From: Arthrobacter sp. Bi83 | GTDB taxonomy: Bacteria > Actinomycetota > Actinomycetes > Actinomycetales > Micrococcaceae | DNA: 64,000 nucleotides | Direction of reading: 5' to 3' | Assembly: GCF_918698095.1 (NCBI RefSeq) | Contig: NZ_CAKKLY010000008.1 | Span: 1-64,000, forward strand | In this document: piece by piece, positions 37,535 through 46,411 of the stretch | Layout of the letters: the number at the start of each line of letters is the position of its first letter | Numbering within the stretch: the stretch's first letter is position 1 | Made by a program: the position numbers and the translations under genes | Notes under the pieces: generated by a model | The model's input: the letters and a program-made list of their open reading frames with translations, nothing else | Database searches by the model: none | Told to the model about the DNA's origin: nothing

Positions 37535-39337
37535 TTACTTGGCGTACTGCGGCAGTCTGACCGGTGCGCCCTTGGACGGCGGAACGTTGTACGTCCGCAA
37601 TACCTGGCTCATGACCGAACGGAACACAGGCCCGTTGGTGATGCCGTAAATGGAACCCTTGGGCCGCTGCAGGACCACCTCAACAATAAACCGCGGATCG
37701 TCCATCGGCGCCATTCCCAGGATAGAAGCGGTGTAGCCGCAGAACCCGGCCGTTCCGTCATCGCACGGCGATTCGGATGTTCCTGTCTTGGCTCCGACGC
37801 GGTAACCGTCGAGGGCCGCTTCCTTGATTTCGCCCTCGGTGACGGCGCTTTCCAGCATGTCCCGGACCTGCTTGGCAGTGTTCTTGGAGACGACCTGGCG
37901 GGAGGGCTTGGCCGGCACCTTCTCTTCGCTGCCGTCGGGACTGATGTAGCTGTCTATCAGCCGGGGCTGCAGCATGACGCCGTCATTTGCAATAGTCTGG
38001 TAGGCACGCACGGTCTGCAGCGTCGACTGAGACACGCCCTGGCCGAATAGCACAGTGTATTGCTGCCGATCGTCCCATTGCGCCGCCGGAGTCAAAATGC
38101 CTTTCGCTTCGGCTGGAAGTCCGATCTCCGGCGTCTCCCCGATGCCGAACTTCTGCAGCCAGTCGTGCCGCTGATCCTTGGTCATGCGGCTGCCCGCCAT
38201 CACGGTTCCCGTGTTCATGGAGTAGCCGATGATACCGGCGAGAGTCCTTCGCTCCGTGCCATGGGAAAACGCGTCATCGAACTGCTGGCCGTCGATCACC
38301 AGGGAGGGCGGGATCGTGAAGGTGTCCAGCGGGCTGGACTTGCCTTCCTGGATCAGCGCGGAGGCAACCAGCGGTTTCTCCACGGATCCGGGCTCGTAGG
38401 CTGCGGTCACGGCCCGGACGCCGCGGTCCTTGGCCGCCACTTTGCCAGGATCGTTGGGGTCGGGTGCGTTGGTGTCTGCCATGGCAATGAGGTTGCCGGT
38501 CTTGATGTCCGAGACGATGATGACGCCCCATTCGGCACTCAGCTTGTCAGCCTGGCTCTGGATGGCCTGCTGCGCGAAGTACTGGATGTCGGAATTGAGG
38601 GTGAGCTTGACGTCCTTGCCGTCCTGCGCCGGCGTCAGCTGGTCCACGCCCACGGGGATCCGGAGGCCGTCCGCGCCGATCTCGAACAGGCGCTTGCCGG
38701 GAGTCCCCCTGAGGATCCCGTCCTGGGTCTGCTCGAGTCCGGCCTGCCCTTTATCGCCGTTCTCCAGGAAGCCGACGATGCCGCCGGCCACCGAGCCGTT
38801 CGGGTAGACGCGTTTGCTGGTTCCCTCCGAGAATATGCCCGGAATCTGCAGCTTGGATACGCGGTCTTCAACGTCGGGCTTAAGGTCTTTGGCCACGATG
38901 TAGTACGTCTTCTTGCCTGTGACGGCGTTCCGCACGTCATCGGCATTCATGCCCAGGACGGCGGCAAGCTCAGAGATCCCCTGGTCGCGGGAAATCGTGA
39001 CGAGTTCCTCTTCACCGTTGACATTCTCAAGCCGTTTGAAGGATTCCGTCTTGGTATTGACGGCTTGGTCAACCGTGATGTTGTAGCGGATCACGCTGTT
39101 GGCCAGCACCGTGCCGTTTGCGTCCACAATGCTGCCGCGTTCCGCGGGCAGCACCGTCGGCCGCAGGCGGTTGTCCAGTGCAGCCTCTGCCATGCCACCG
39201 ACGTCGAGTCCCTGGACCAGGAAGAGTTTTCCGCCCACCACCACGAGCAATGCCAGCATGATGCTGAGTCCGAGGCGCAGCCGCTTGGTAGCGTTCGGGA
39301 CTTTCTGCCTGCTTGCCTTGCCTTGCGCCACGATCAT
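37535..39337 (-). CDS. ftsI: Class B penicillin-binding protein FtsI (PBP3-like)
   Basis: 600 aa. This is the septal transpeptidase. A basic N-terminus and one membrane helix (about residues 22-45) precede the dimerisation domain (RGSIVDANGTVLANS). The catalytic motifs are the SxxK serine in EPGSVEKPL, the SxN motif in GYSMNTGTV, and KTG in VGAKTGTSE. The canonical STFK is replaced by SVEK, which still satisfies SxxK. No PASTA domains are present. It lies 48 bases past ftsL. Confidence 0.95.
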   Translation of the reverse strand: MIVAQGKASRQKVPNATKRLRLGLSIMLALLVVVGGKLFLVQGLDVGGMAEAALDNRLRPTVLPAERGSIVDANGTVLANSVIRYNITVDQAVNTKTESFKRLENVNGEEELVTISRDQGISELAAVLGMNADDVRNAVTGKKTYYIVAKDLKPDVEDRVSKLQIPGIFSEGTSKRVYPNGSVAGGIVGFLENGDKGQAGLEQTQDGILRGTPGKRLFEIGADGLRIPVGVDQLTPAQDGKDVKLTLNSDIQYFAQQAIQSQADKLSAEWGVIIVSDIKTGNLIAMADTNAPDPNDPGKVAAKDRGVRAVTAAYEPGSVEKPLVASALIQEGKSSPLDTFTIPPSLVIDGQQFDDAFSHGTERRTLAGIIGYSMNTGTVMAGSRMTKDQRHDWLQKFGIGETPEIGLPAEAKGILTPAAQWDDRQQYTVLFGQGVSQSTLQTVRAYQTIANDGVMLQPRLIDSYISPDGSEEKVPAKPSRQVVSKNTAKQVRDMLESAVTEGEIKEAALDGYRVGAKTGTSESPCDDGTAGFCGYTASILGMAPMDDPRFIVEVVLQRPKGSIYGITNGPVFRSVMSQVLRTYNVPPSKGAPVRLPQYAK

Positions 39338-39384
39338 CCCTTACTGCTTGCCTTGCTGGCTGCTAGCCACGTCCGCCCTGCCAG

Positions 39385-40029
39385 TTACTGCCCCGGCGCC
39401 TTTTGTGCCGGTGCCGGGATGGTTCCTCCGTTGAGGACCGCCGCCGGTTTCGCCGCGGCCACGGGTGCCGCTGCAGCCGGTGCCGCGCCGCCCTCGTCTG
39501 CTGCAGGTCGCCGGCTTTCCAATGGTTCGTTGGTGCTGGCCGGCGGCACGACGTTGAGCTGGCCGGGGACGGCAGGTGCAGCAATGACTGCTCCCGCGGA
39601 GTCGCCCTTGACGGCCGGCTTGGCCGTTCCGCTGACAGTCAACGTGGACAGATCAATCTGGCCCTTGCCGGTGGAAGCAACCATTCCCAATTGTGTGGCC
39701 TTGGCCGCCAGATTCTGCGGAGCTTCGAAGTTTTGGACCTGCTGTGTCAGATCCTGGTTCTGCTTGGTGAGCGCAGTCTGTTCACTGCGGAGCTTCACCA
39801 GCTGATACTGGGCAGTGGACACAGAGATATTGAGGACGAGCACGGCCATCAGGGCGACGGCCAGCATGCCAAAGCACAGAACCACGAAGGGGGCCCGGCG
39901 TTTCCTGGGAAGGGACCGGACCACCGACAGCGGCGTACGTGCCTTGCGGGCTCCGGACAGCCCGGTGTCCACGTCCCCGGCGGTCCGGCCGGAGGAGACG
40001 GTGAAGTTCTTGACAGCTGCGGCGCTCAT
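39385..40029 (-). CDS. ftsL: FtsL-like divisome protein with long C-terminal tail
   Basis: 214 aa. A roughly 45-residue basic N-terminus, one membrane helix (about 48-70) and a short coiled coil ([27 protein letters not shown] region) followed by [11 protein letters not shown] give the FtsL/DivIC pattern. About 90 Ala/Pro/Gly-rich residues then follow. That tail is much longer than in typical FtsL proteins of about 100-120 residues. Position between rsmH and ftsI, and the ATGA overlap with rsmH, support the name. Confidence 0.85.
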   Translation of the reverse strand: MSAAAVKNFTVSSGRTAGDVDTGLSGARKARTPLSVVRSLPRKRRAPFVVLCFGMLAVALMAVLVLNISVSTAQYQLVKLRSEQTALTKQNQDLTQQVQNFEAPQNLAAKATQLGMVASTGKGQIDLSTLTVSGTAKPAVKGDSAGAVIAAPAVPGQLNVVPPASTNEPLESRRPAADEGGAAPAAAAPVAAAKPAAVLNGGTIPAPAQKAPGQ

Positions 40030-41021
40030 GCGGCTCTCCTGGCTCTGATGCGTTCCACTGCGCGCAGCCGGGCAGAAGCTGCGCGCGGATTCTCCGCGAT
40101 CTCGACGGCGGTAGGCACCTCGGTGCCTTTGGTAAGGGTCTTGAGTTCGGCCTTGTGTTCTTCGAGTTCAACCGGGAATCCCAGCGGAGCCGACGACTTG
40201 GAACCCGCTTGGAAGACGCTTTTCACGATCTTGTCCTCAAGCGAGTGGTAGGACATCACGACAATCCGTCCGCCCAGGGCAACGGCGTCCACCGCCGCGG
40301 GGACGGCACGTTCGAGCACGTCCAGTTCCTCATTGACCTCTATCCGCAGGGCCTGGAACGTCCGCTTGGCCGGGTGCCCCCCTGACTTGGCGGCAGAGGA
40401 GGGGACAACAGCCCGGATCTGCTCCACGAGTTCGCCGGTGGTGGCAAACGGCTTCATGGCGCGGGCCGCGACAATCCGGTTGGCGATGCGGCCCGCGAAC
40501 TTCTCCTCACCCCACTTGCGGATGATCCTCACCAGGTCTTCTTCGCTGTAATTGTTCACGACGTCGGCCGCCGTCTGTCCGCGGCTGGTGTCCATCCGCA
40601 TGTCCAACGGAGCATCAAACGAGTAGGCAAACCCGCGTTCCCGCTCGTCCAGCTGCAGGGAAGATACGCCCAGGTCCATCAAGATGCCGTGGACCTCGGA
40701 AATGCCCAGGTCTTCGAGGACCTCGGCAATTTCGTCGTAGACAGCGTGGACAAGGTCGGTGCGCTGGGCGAACGGCTTCAGCCGCTCACCGGCGAGGGCC
40801 AGAGCCTCTTCGTCGCGGTCGATCCCCACCAGGTGGAGGTCGGGGAAGCGCTGGAGCATGGCTTCCGAATGGCCGCCCATTCCCAGAGTGGCGTCGATTG
40901 CCACCGGAGTCTCGCCGCGCAGGCGTGCCGCCTCGAATCCCGGGGCCAACAAATTGATGCACCGGTCCTTCAGGACCGGCACATGGCGTTCGGACGTCGG
41001 TTTGGGGTCGTGTTCGTTCAT
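40026..41021 (-). CDS. rsmH: 16S rRNA (cytosine1402-N4)-methyltransferase
   Basis: 331 aa from the ATG at 41021, which has a GGACGAAGGT stretch upstream. It methylates C1402 of 16S rRNA. Motifs are [14 protein letters not shown], the SAM site [48 protein letters not shown] (in part), [23 protein letters not shown] and [15 protein letters not shown]. Its stop overlaps the ftsL start by four bases. A hairpin at 41095-41119 lies between mraZ and this gene. Confidence 0.96.
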   Translation of the reverse strand: MNEHDPKPTSERHVPVLKDRCINLLAPGFEAARLRGETPVAIDATLGMGGHSEAMLQRFPDLHLVGIDRDEEALALAGERLKPFAQRTDLVHAVYDEIAEVLEDLGISEVHGILMDLGVSSLQLDERERGFAYSFDAPLDMRMDTSRGQTAADVVNNYSEEDLVRIIRKWGEEKFAGRIANRIVAARAMKPFATTGELVEQIRAVVPSSAAKSGGHPAKRTFQALRIEVNEELDVLERAVPAAVDAVALGGRIVVMSYHSLEDKIVKSVFQAGSKSSAPLGFPVELEEHKAELKTLTKGTEVPTAVEIAENPRAASARLRAVERIRARRAA

Positions 41022-41184
41022 ACCTTCGTCCTTCCTAGCTTGCCTCGGGTTGTTTCTTAAGCCAGATCCCCATCCGCGCCTATCCTGGTGACCGCCTGGC
41101 TCCGGGGAAGTGAGCCAGGAGGACGGTTGGATGGGCGGCTGGAGATCTCGTCCAAGAAACAGGTCAGATGTTTCGTGCCGGCAC

Positions 41185-41613
41185 TCAGAGAATTCCGGCG
41201 ATGGGGTTGTCGGTTTCGGAGAAGGAGGTTTCCTTTTCCGCCAGGTACACATTCCAGGCCTCGGCGTCCCAAATCTCAGCGCGGGTGCCGGCACCAATCA
41301 CTGCCAACTCCCTGCCAAGGCCTGCGTACTCCCGAAGGGCAGGAGGGATAGTCACCCGCCCTTGCTTGTCAGGTACCTCGTCCGAGGCTCCGGAGAGAAA
41401 AACACGAATGTAGTCACGAGCCTGCTTGTTGGAGATGGGAGCCTCCCGGATCTGCTCATGAACCTTCGCGAATTCCTGCTCGCTAAAGACATAGATGCAG
41501 CGCTCCTGGCCTCGCGTGAGAACAAGTCCGCCGGCAAGCTCCTCACGGAACTTGGCGGGAAGAATGATCCGCCCCTTTTCGTCCAGACGAGGCGAGTGTG
41601 TCCCCAGGAACAC
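41185..41613 (-). CDS. mraZ: Transcriptional regulator MraZ
   Basis: 142 aa from a GTG at 41613. It has two SpoVT/AbrB-like halves: [19 protein letters not shown] and [23 protein letters not shown], both with the conserved DxKGR/DxQGR and P-A motifs. MraZ proteins form rings that bind direct repeats upstream of their own gene and usually repress the dcw operon. A matching triple repeat lies 64-89 bases upstream of this start. Confidence 0.95.
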   Translation of the reverse strand: MFLGTHSPRLDEKGRIILPAKFREELAGGLVLTRGQERCIYVFSEQEFAKVHEQIREAPISNKQARDYIRVFLSGASDEVPDKQGRVTIPPALREYAGLGRELAVIGAGTRAEIWDAEAWNVYLAEKETSFSETDNPIAGIL

Positions 41614-41676
41614 ATCCCACCGCCCGTCTGCCGTCAGAAGCCGAACAACCCCGCGCTGCCACTACCCTCTTACGTC

Positions 41677-41702
41677 CTCCACTTTACTCCACTTCTCCCC
41701 AC
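41677..41702 (-). promoter_or_regulatory. Triple MraZ-box repeat before mraZ
   Basis: On the minus strand GTGGGG (41702-41697), GTGGAG (41692-41687) and GTGGAG (41682-41677) recur at exact 10-bp steps, the arrangement expected for MraZ binding on one DNA face. The first abuts a TTGACT -35. Confidence 0.7.
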
Positions 41703-41708
41703 AGTCAA
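41681..41708 (-). promoter_or_regulatory. mraZ (dcw) promoter
   Basis: TTGACT (41708-41703) and TAAAGT (41686-41681) are 16 bp apart on the minus strand, giving a leader of about 60 nt to the mraZ GTG. The MraZ boxes fill the spacer and -10 region, so bound MraZ should block RNA polymerase. Confidence 0.55.
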
Positions 41709-41968
41709 CGCAACACGGGGAATTCTCCGCCGCTTGGATAAACATTTCCCGCGTCTTTCAGGGGTCTGGCCCGGGGTGGGAAGTGGAGGGGAAATCGGGG
41801 GGCGGTACACGCCACCCACCGGGAAATGCGGAAGCACAATCCGAGGGTCGCTTCCCCACCGCGGTGCCGGGCCCAGCGAGGTGGGCGGAAGGGCTGCCAA
41901 TCCGCGGTCTTCCGGGGAAAACGCTCACCCAGCAGTTCCCGGCCAGGCGGTGGGAGCATTAAACAACA
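41709..41968. other. Intergenic stretch upstream of the mraZ promoter
   Basis: Between the mraZ promoter and the DUF3040 terminator I see no convincing gene on either strand. Open frames here have no ribosome sites or recognisable content. It contains several G-runs and an AT-rich tract near 41710-41755 but no clear element. Confidence 0.5.
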
Positions 41969-41990
41969 ATGACCCGCCGGAGCGGGTCAT
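41969..41990 (-). terminator. Terminator downstream of the DUF3040 gene
   Basis: A 9-bp stem ATGACCCGC (41969-41977) pairs with 41982-41990 around CGGA. On the minus strand it is followed by TTGTTGTTT, a good U-rich tail. It isolates the DUF3040 gene from mraZ. Confidence 0.75.
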
Positions 41991-42016
41991 CGTTTCAAGT
42001 GCACCGAGGAGGTCGT

Positions 42017-42065
42017 GTGGTGCGAAGTGGAGGTCGCTGGAAGTTCGGGTGGTGCGAAGTGGAGG
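42017..42065 (+). repeat. 17-bp direct repeat with GTGGAG cores
   Basis: GTGGTGCGAAGTGGAGG occurs identically at 42017-42033 and 42049-42065, a 32-bp period. It lies just past the DUF3040 stop. Each copy contains AGTGGAG, the same core as the MraZ boxes but on the opposite strand. Confidence 0.8.
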
Positions 42066-42074
42066 ACGCGGAGG

Positions 42075-42446
42075 TCAGGACTCGCCGCGGCGCCTTTCGT
42101 CCCAGCGCTCTTCAAGGCTGTTCATGAATGAGCTTTTGCCTTTGGACTTCTTTCCGCGCCCGCCGGTTTTTGCTTTGCCGGCCGAGGCGCTGCGCATCGT
42201 GGCGAAGTACACCCCCGCGCCCATGACGATAAATCCGAGGACACCAACGAAGATGTTCTGCAGGGAAACCCCCACCAAGAGGAGCAGGACTCCTGCCAGG
42301 GTCGCCAGTACGCCAATCACGATGTGCCGGGTGGACCATGTGCGGCCAGCATCCGAGCCCATGGAATTGGCGAACTTGGGATCGTCCTCATGCAGTTGCC
42401 TCTCGAGTTGCTCGAGCAGCTTCTGTTCGTGCTCCGAGAGCGGCAT
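42075..42446 (-). CDS. DUF3040 membrane protein
   Basis: 123 aa from the ATG at 42446, with a strong AAGGAGGT site upstream. It starts MPLSEHEQKLLEQLERQL and DDPKFANSM, the DUF3040 signature, followed by two adjacent membrane helices (about residues 43-62 and 65-85) and a basic Lys/Gly-rich tail. Function is unknown. It lies directly upstream of mraZ but behind its own terminator, a common actinobacterial arrangement. Confidence 0.88.
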   Translation of the reverse strand: MPLSEHEQKLLEQLERQLHEDDPKFANSMGSDAGRTWSTRHIVIGVLATLAGVLLLLVGVSLQNIFVGVLGFIVMGAGVYFATMRSASAGKAKTGGRGKKSKGKSSFMNSLEERWDERRRGES

Positions 42447-42747
42447 CACGACCTCCTTAAGTAGGCCAACGTCCGGACTGGTCGGGACCAGCTGTTCCTG
42501 CCACGTCAACGACCGGCATGCTTTACAGGTTCCCGGCCGTCCTTCGTTGGCAGGTCCTAGGATCCAAGCATACGGACGCTGGCGGGTCAGGTGATCCACA
42601 CATGTCCAGACGTTCGAAATCTTTGTATCTCTAAGGATAGTTTGTTGAGCGGTGTTGTGAAAGACGCTATTCACGGACCGCAACCTTGATAACCCCTGAA
42701 AACCCGGCGAAATCTCCGGACCCGGTCCGGCTGTGTACAGCCGGCGT
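42447..42747. other. dinB-DUF3040 spacer
   Basis: This 301-base gap holds the long leader and promoter of the DUF3040 gene. I see no gene, and no clear terminator after dinB. Confidence 0.5.
42634..42662 (-). promoter_or_regulatory. DUF3040 gene promoter
   Basis: TTTCAC (42662-42657) and TATCCT (42639-42634) are exactly 17 bp apart on the minus strand. The predicted leader is about 180 nt, unusually long for a small gene. Confidence 0.5.
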
Positions 42748-43995
42748 TCAGGGCCGGCCGGGAGGCATCTTGGCGGAGGCTCCCCCGGGGTCCAGCAGCC
42801 TCGCCGGAAGCACGGATTTGCTGCCGAATTTCTCCGTCACCCTGTCCAGCGCCTGCTCTGCGGCCCGCCAGTTGTCATCACGCCGGTCGAAGCTCAGCTG
42901 CAGCGACGTCTGTGCTGCGGCCTCCAGTTGCTCGGCACGCACACCCACCAGCCGGACCGTCATGGGGCGGTTTCCCAGGGACTCCAGCAGCTGGACTGCC
43001 ACGGCGTAGATCAGCTGGGCGCTGTCAACCGGAGCATGCACCGTTCGGCTCCGGGTCACCGTGGAGAAATCGGCGTACCGCAGCTTAAGCGCAACTGTCC
43101 GCGCAACCATGCCGGACGCCCGCAAGCGTTCGGCGGTCCGGTGGGAGAGCCGCAGCAGTTCCCTATGGAGCAGGGCGGCGTCTGCGGTGTCCACGGCAAA
43201 TGTTTCCTCTGCCCCAATGCTCTTCTCCAGCCGGACGGGGGTCACGGCCCTCGGGTCAATGCCCCACGACAGCCGGTGGACGTGTTCGCCCGTGGCGCCC
43301 AGCGCTTTCTTGAGCGACGCGACAGGAGTGGCGGCAACGTCAGCGACAGTCCGGATTCCCATCCGCGCAAGCACGTCCGCGGTCTTGGCACCGACGCCCC
43401 ACAGAGCGTTGACCGGGAGACTATGGAGGTACGGCACCGTCTGCTCGGGCCGGATCAGCAGCAGGCCATCGGGCTTGCAGCGCGTCGAGGCGATCTTTGC
43501 CACGAATTTGCTGGCGGCGATGCCCACCGAGGCGGTGATGCCTAATTCGTTGGAGACCCTGCGCCTGATCAGCTCTCCGATGTCCTGCGGCGGGCCGAGC
43601 CGGCGGATCGCTCCCCCGACGTCGAGGAAGGCCTCGTCCACGCTCAGCGGCTCCACAAGCTCGGTGATGGATTCAAAAATGGACATCAGCTGCCCGGAAA
43701 CTTCGTAGTAGAGCTTATGCCTGGGTTCGATGATGATGGCCTGGGGGCACATGCGGTGCGCTACGACCATAGGCATTGCGGACTTGATGCCGAAAGCCCG
43801 CGCTTCATACGAGGCCGAGAGCACCACGGAGCGGTCAGCGGGAAACCCCACGATGACAGGTCTGCCGCGCAGCTCCGGGCGTCCGCGCAGTTCCACGGAG
43901 ACGAAGAACGCGTCCATATCCACATGCAGAATGCTGCTGCGCCGGAGGTCCCGAAGACGCGCTTCGAGTTGCTCTTTGTCCTGGTCCGGCCCCAC
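42748..43995 (-). CDS. dinB: DNA polymerase IV (Y-family)
   Basis: 415 aa. It is a translesion polymerase. The palm motif is ILHVDMDAFFVSVE near residue 22, with the second acidic motif PLSVDEAFLDVGG, then SVGIAASKFVAKIAS, a helix-hairpin-helix stretch (NALWGVGAKTADVLARMGI), and the little-finger domain. The C-terminus lacks a clear QLxLF clamp-binding motif, but LQLSFD is present near residue 368 and may serve. It is divergent from the lipoprotein gene. Confidence 0.94.
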   Translation of the reverse strand: MGPDQDKEQLEARLRDLRRSSILHVDMDAFFVSVELRGRPELRGRPVIVGFPADRSVVLSASYEARAFGIKSAMPMVVAHRMCPQAIIIEPRHKLYYEVSGQLMSIFESITELVEPLSVDEAFLDVGGAIRRLGPPQDIGELIRRRVSNELGITASVGIAASKFVAKIASTRCKPDGLLLIRPEQTVPYLHSLPVNALWGVGAKTADVLARMGIRTVADVAATPVASLKKALGATGEHVHRLSWGIDPRAVTPVRLEKSIGAEETFAVDTADAALLHRELLRLSHRTAERLRASGMVARTVALKLRYADFSTVTRSRTVHAPVDSAQLIYAVAVQLLESLGNRPMTVRLVGVRAEQLEAAAQTSLQLSFDRRDDNWRAAEQALDRVTEKFGSKSVLPARLLDPGGASAKMPPGRP

Positions 43996-44070
43996 ACCTG
44001 CAATCCTATGCCCTGGGACTGACTAAACTGGAGGCTGCATCCGGCATCAAACCCCAGGAGGAACGCACCT

Positions 44071-44604
44071 GTGAAGGTCATTGGAACGCACATGCCTGCA
44101 GGACTTGTCCTGCTTGCGGCCGGCACGGTGATGGCAGTGATGTCGGCCTGCGCGGCGCCTGCCCCTGGACCAGGCGCATCCACTGAAGCTGCTGTTTCGA
44201 CCTCGGCCCTGGCGCAGGCGAGCACCACGGCTCCGCCCAGCCCGTCAGCTTCGCCCGGCACCTCAGCCACTGTGGGGGCACTCGTCGCCGGGTTCCCGCA
44301 AAAGCTTCTTCCGCTCATGCCCGGGGCCAAGGTCGTGGCGAGCAGTTTCGACAAGTCGGCTTCCCCCGCCACCGTCGCCCTGGTGGGATCCGCTGCCGCC
44401 AGGCCTGCCGCCGTCGTCGCTTTTTACACCAAAGCACTCGAGGCTCAGGGATTCAAGGCCGTTCCGGGCAACAGCGTCGGCACCGTTGCCTCCAAGGACT
44501 TCGTCCGGGCCGGCAATGAGACCGTCAACATCGCGGTCCCGGAGAATGCAGGCGTATCCACGTTCACCATCGGCGCCAACGTGGCACCTGAGTCCGTCAA
44601 GTGA
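44071..44604 (+). CDS. Putative lipoprotein
   Basis: 177 aa from a GTG at 44071 with AGGAGG upstream. A signal peptide ends in a lipobox-like VMSAC, with Cys27 as the likely lipidation site. A Ser/Thr/Pro/Ala-rich linker of about 45 residues follows and then a small domain with FYTKALEAQGFKAVPG. I do not recognise the family. The stop overlaps the next start (TGATG or ATGGTG), so it is coupled to the polyprenyl synthase gene. Confidence 0.7.
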   Translation: MKVIGTHMPAGLVLLAAGTVMAVMSACAAPAPGPGASTEAAVSTSALAQASTTAPPSPSASPGTSATVGALVAGFPQKLLPLMPGAKVVASSFDKSASPATVALVGSAAARPAAVVAFYTKALEAQGFKAVPGNSVGTVASKDFVRAGNETVNIAVPENAGVSTFTIGANVAPESVK

Positions 44605-45695
44605 TGGTGGCCGAACAGCTGCGCGTCGAACAGACAGCCTTCGTGGCTGCTGTCGCGGGCAAGCTCACAGACTTCCTGACGTCGAGACAATCCGTGATGA
44701 CCGCAATCTCGCCGGATATCGATCCCATCATGGGCTCCATCTCAAACCTGGTCACCGGAGGCAAGCGGCTCCGTGCACTCATGTGTTACTGGGGATGGCG
44801 CGGAGCCGGCGGACCGGCATCCGCCGCGGACGTCATCACCGCCGGCGCGGCTCTCGAGCTGTTCCAGGCTGCGGCGCTGATCCATGACGACATCATCGAC
44901 CGTTCAGACACGCGGCGTGGCGGCCCCAGCGTCCACCGCCGGTTCAGCCAGCTGCACGAGAGTCAGGGCTGGGCCCTCGACAGTGAACGGTTTGGCCACG
45001 CGGCAGCCATCCTTGCCGGCGACCTATGCCTGTCGTTCAGCGAAGAAGCATTCACCGAGATCGGCGAGCAGGCGGCGTCCGGGAGCCGGGCGAGGCTGAT
45101 CTTTAACCTCATGCGGGCCGAAGTCATGGCCGGCCAATACCTGGACATTCTTGAAGAGGTCGCCGGACCTGTGCGCGACCGCGCCGGCGCCGTGAGCCGG
45201 GCGCAGTCGATCATCCGCTTCAAATCGGCCAAGTACTCAACTGAGCACCCGCTCGCTTTGGGCGGAGCGCTCGGAGGGGCCTCGGATGAGCTCCTTCGCG
45301 GCTACTCTGCATTCGCACTGCCGCTGGGCGAGGCCTTCCAGCTCCGCGACGACGTCCTGGGCGTCTTTGGGGACCCGGTCACCACCGGGAAGCCCGCGGG
45401 GGATGATCTGAGGGAAGGCAAGCGGACTGTATTGGTGGCCTTTGCCCTGGATCTGTCGACACCGGAGGAATCGGCCTATATCGACGCGAAGCTCGGCAGT
45501 CCGGATCTGAGCGACGAAGACGTTGCGGAGATCCGCAGGATCATTGCGGACTGCGGTGCGCTGCACGCAACCGAAGTCCTCATCGACGAGTTCGGGGCGG
45601 CGGCGTTTGATGCACTCGAGTTGCTCCCGTTGGACGACCTGCCGAAGACCGCCTTGCGGAAGCTGGCTGAAGCCACAGTAAGCCGCACCGCCTGA
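44604..45695 (+). CDS. Polyprenyl diphosphate synthase
   Basis: 363 aa from the ATG at 44604 (a GTG at 44601 is also possible). It condenses isopentenyl diphosphate with allylic diphosphates. The first Asp-rich motif is in LIHDDIIDRSDTRRGGPSVH and the second in FQLRDDVLGVFGD. GGKRLRALMCYWGW and KSAKYSTEHPL are also conserved. The residue before FARM is bulky, suggesting a medium-chain or GGPP-type product, but chain length is uncertain. In M. tuberculosis idsA2 occupies this place. Confidence 0.93.
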   Translation: MVAEQLRVEQTAFVAAVAGKLTDFLTSRQSVMTAISPDIDPIMGSISNLVTGGKRLRALMCYWGWRGAGGPASAADVITAGAALELFQAAALIHDDIIDRSDTRRGGPSVHRRFSQLHESQGWALDSERFGHAAAILAGDLCLSFSEEAFTEIGEQAASGSRARLIFNLMRAEVMAGQYLDILEEVAGPVRDRAGAVSRAQSIIRFKSAKYSTEHPLALGGALGGASDELLRGYSAFALPLGEAFQLRDDVLGVFGDPVTTGKPAGDDLREGKRTVLVAFALDLSTPEESAYIDAKLGSPDLSDEDVAEIRRIIADCGALHATEVLIDEFGAAAFDALELLPLDDLPKTALRKLAEATVSRTA

Positions 45696-45701
45696 GACGA
45701 A

Positions 45702-45734
45702 CGCAGGGACGGGCCGTCCTGGCCCGTCCCTGCG
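45702..45734. terminator. Terminator between convergent genes
   Basis: A 14-bp stem (45702-45715 with 45721-45734) around GTCCT lies 6 bases past the polyprenyl synthase stop. Confidence 0.75.
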
Positions 45735-45789
45735 CTGCGCGAACAACCGAGGTCTGAGCCTCGCCCCGCCTGCCTGCGTGCCTGCCTGT

Positions 45790-45821
45790 CAGGCCAGGGA
45801 CGCGTCTACCAGGCCAGGGAC
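45790..45821. repeat. 12-bp direct repeat at the Rv2175c-homologue stop
   Basis: CAGGCCAGGGAC occurs at 45790-45801 and 45810-45821. The second copy encodes the last residues of the convergent gene. Confidence 0.6.
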
Positions 45822-46159
45822 TGGGCGCGCCGGCGGATCTCGGTTTTGCGCCCTTCCCGCAGCGCGTCAACGGGGCGGCCGCGCAGCGAATCGTCGGGCG
45901 TAAAGAGCCAGGTGATGAGTTCTTCGTCTGAGTAGCCGGCATCGGACAAGACAATAATCGTGCCCTTGAGGCTTTCCACCACGTGTCCGTCCTGCAGGAA
46001 GGCCGCAGGCACGCACCGGATGCGGCGATCGCCCACGCGGAGCGCGGCCAGCGCGCGTTCATCCAGCAGCCCGTGGACTTTGGTGATGGAAACGTCCAGC
46101 AGCTGGGCTACATCGGGCAGGGGCAACCAGTCGCCAACAAGGCTTTCTACAGTACTCAC
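45806..46159 (-). CDS. Rv2175c-family DNA-binding protein
   Basis: 117 aa from a GTG at 46159. An N-terminal helix-turn-helix (LPLPDVAQLLDVSITKVHGLL) leads to a conserved C-terminal domain with SDAGYSDEELITWLFTPDDSL and a RPVDALREGRKTEIRRRAQ tail. The M. tuberculosis homologue is a substrate of the kinase PknL, encoded nearby in both genomes, with phosphorylation reported near its N-terminus; here only a few Ser/Thr residues (STVES) lie there. Confidence 0.88.
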   Translation of the reverse strand: MSTVESLVGDWLPLPDVAQLLDVSITKVHGLLDERALAALRVGDRRIRCVPAAFLQDGHVVESLKGTIIVLSDAGYSDEELITWLFTPDDSLRGRPVDALREGRKTEIRRRAQSLAW

Positions 46160-46411
46160 GGGTCAAGATTGCCATGACCGGCGCATGCACGCCTAGTCGG
46201 CGGGGTGCAGCCACGGTTTTTCGTTGATTTCACAGCGCGACACACCAGAAAGCCTAACTTTCCGCATGCCAGGCAATTCTTGTGCTAAATGCAAAATCGT
46301 GAGAGATTCTCATAGACCACATTTGCAACAAAAATAACTTGAGTAACACTAGTATCATTAGTCACACTGGCCTGACCGACAGCATTCGCCGCTGAGAAGA
46401 GGATCTTTCCC
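46160..46411. promoter_or_regulatory. Divergent, AT-rich upstream region of the LysM gene
   Basis: The stretch 46280-46365 is unusually AT-rich. It contains the inverted repeat TGAGA-GAT-TCTCA (46300-46312) and possible -10 elements TAGTAT (46350-46355) or TATCAT (46353-46358). GTAACACT and GTCACACT recur 18 bp apart. No riboswitch is recognisable. Confidence 0.4.

Noticed and set aside
41110..42594. A 494-codon plus-strand frame across mraZ and DUF3040
   Set aside because: Antisense to two known genes and across a terminator and promoter; no domain seen.
46160..46411. Possible cyclic di-AMP (ydaO-type) riboswitch before the LysM gene
   Set aside because: Such riboswitches often precede actinobacterial wall hydrolases, but I could not find the conserved G-rich core, and the spacer is AT-rich and short.
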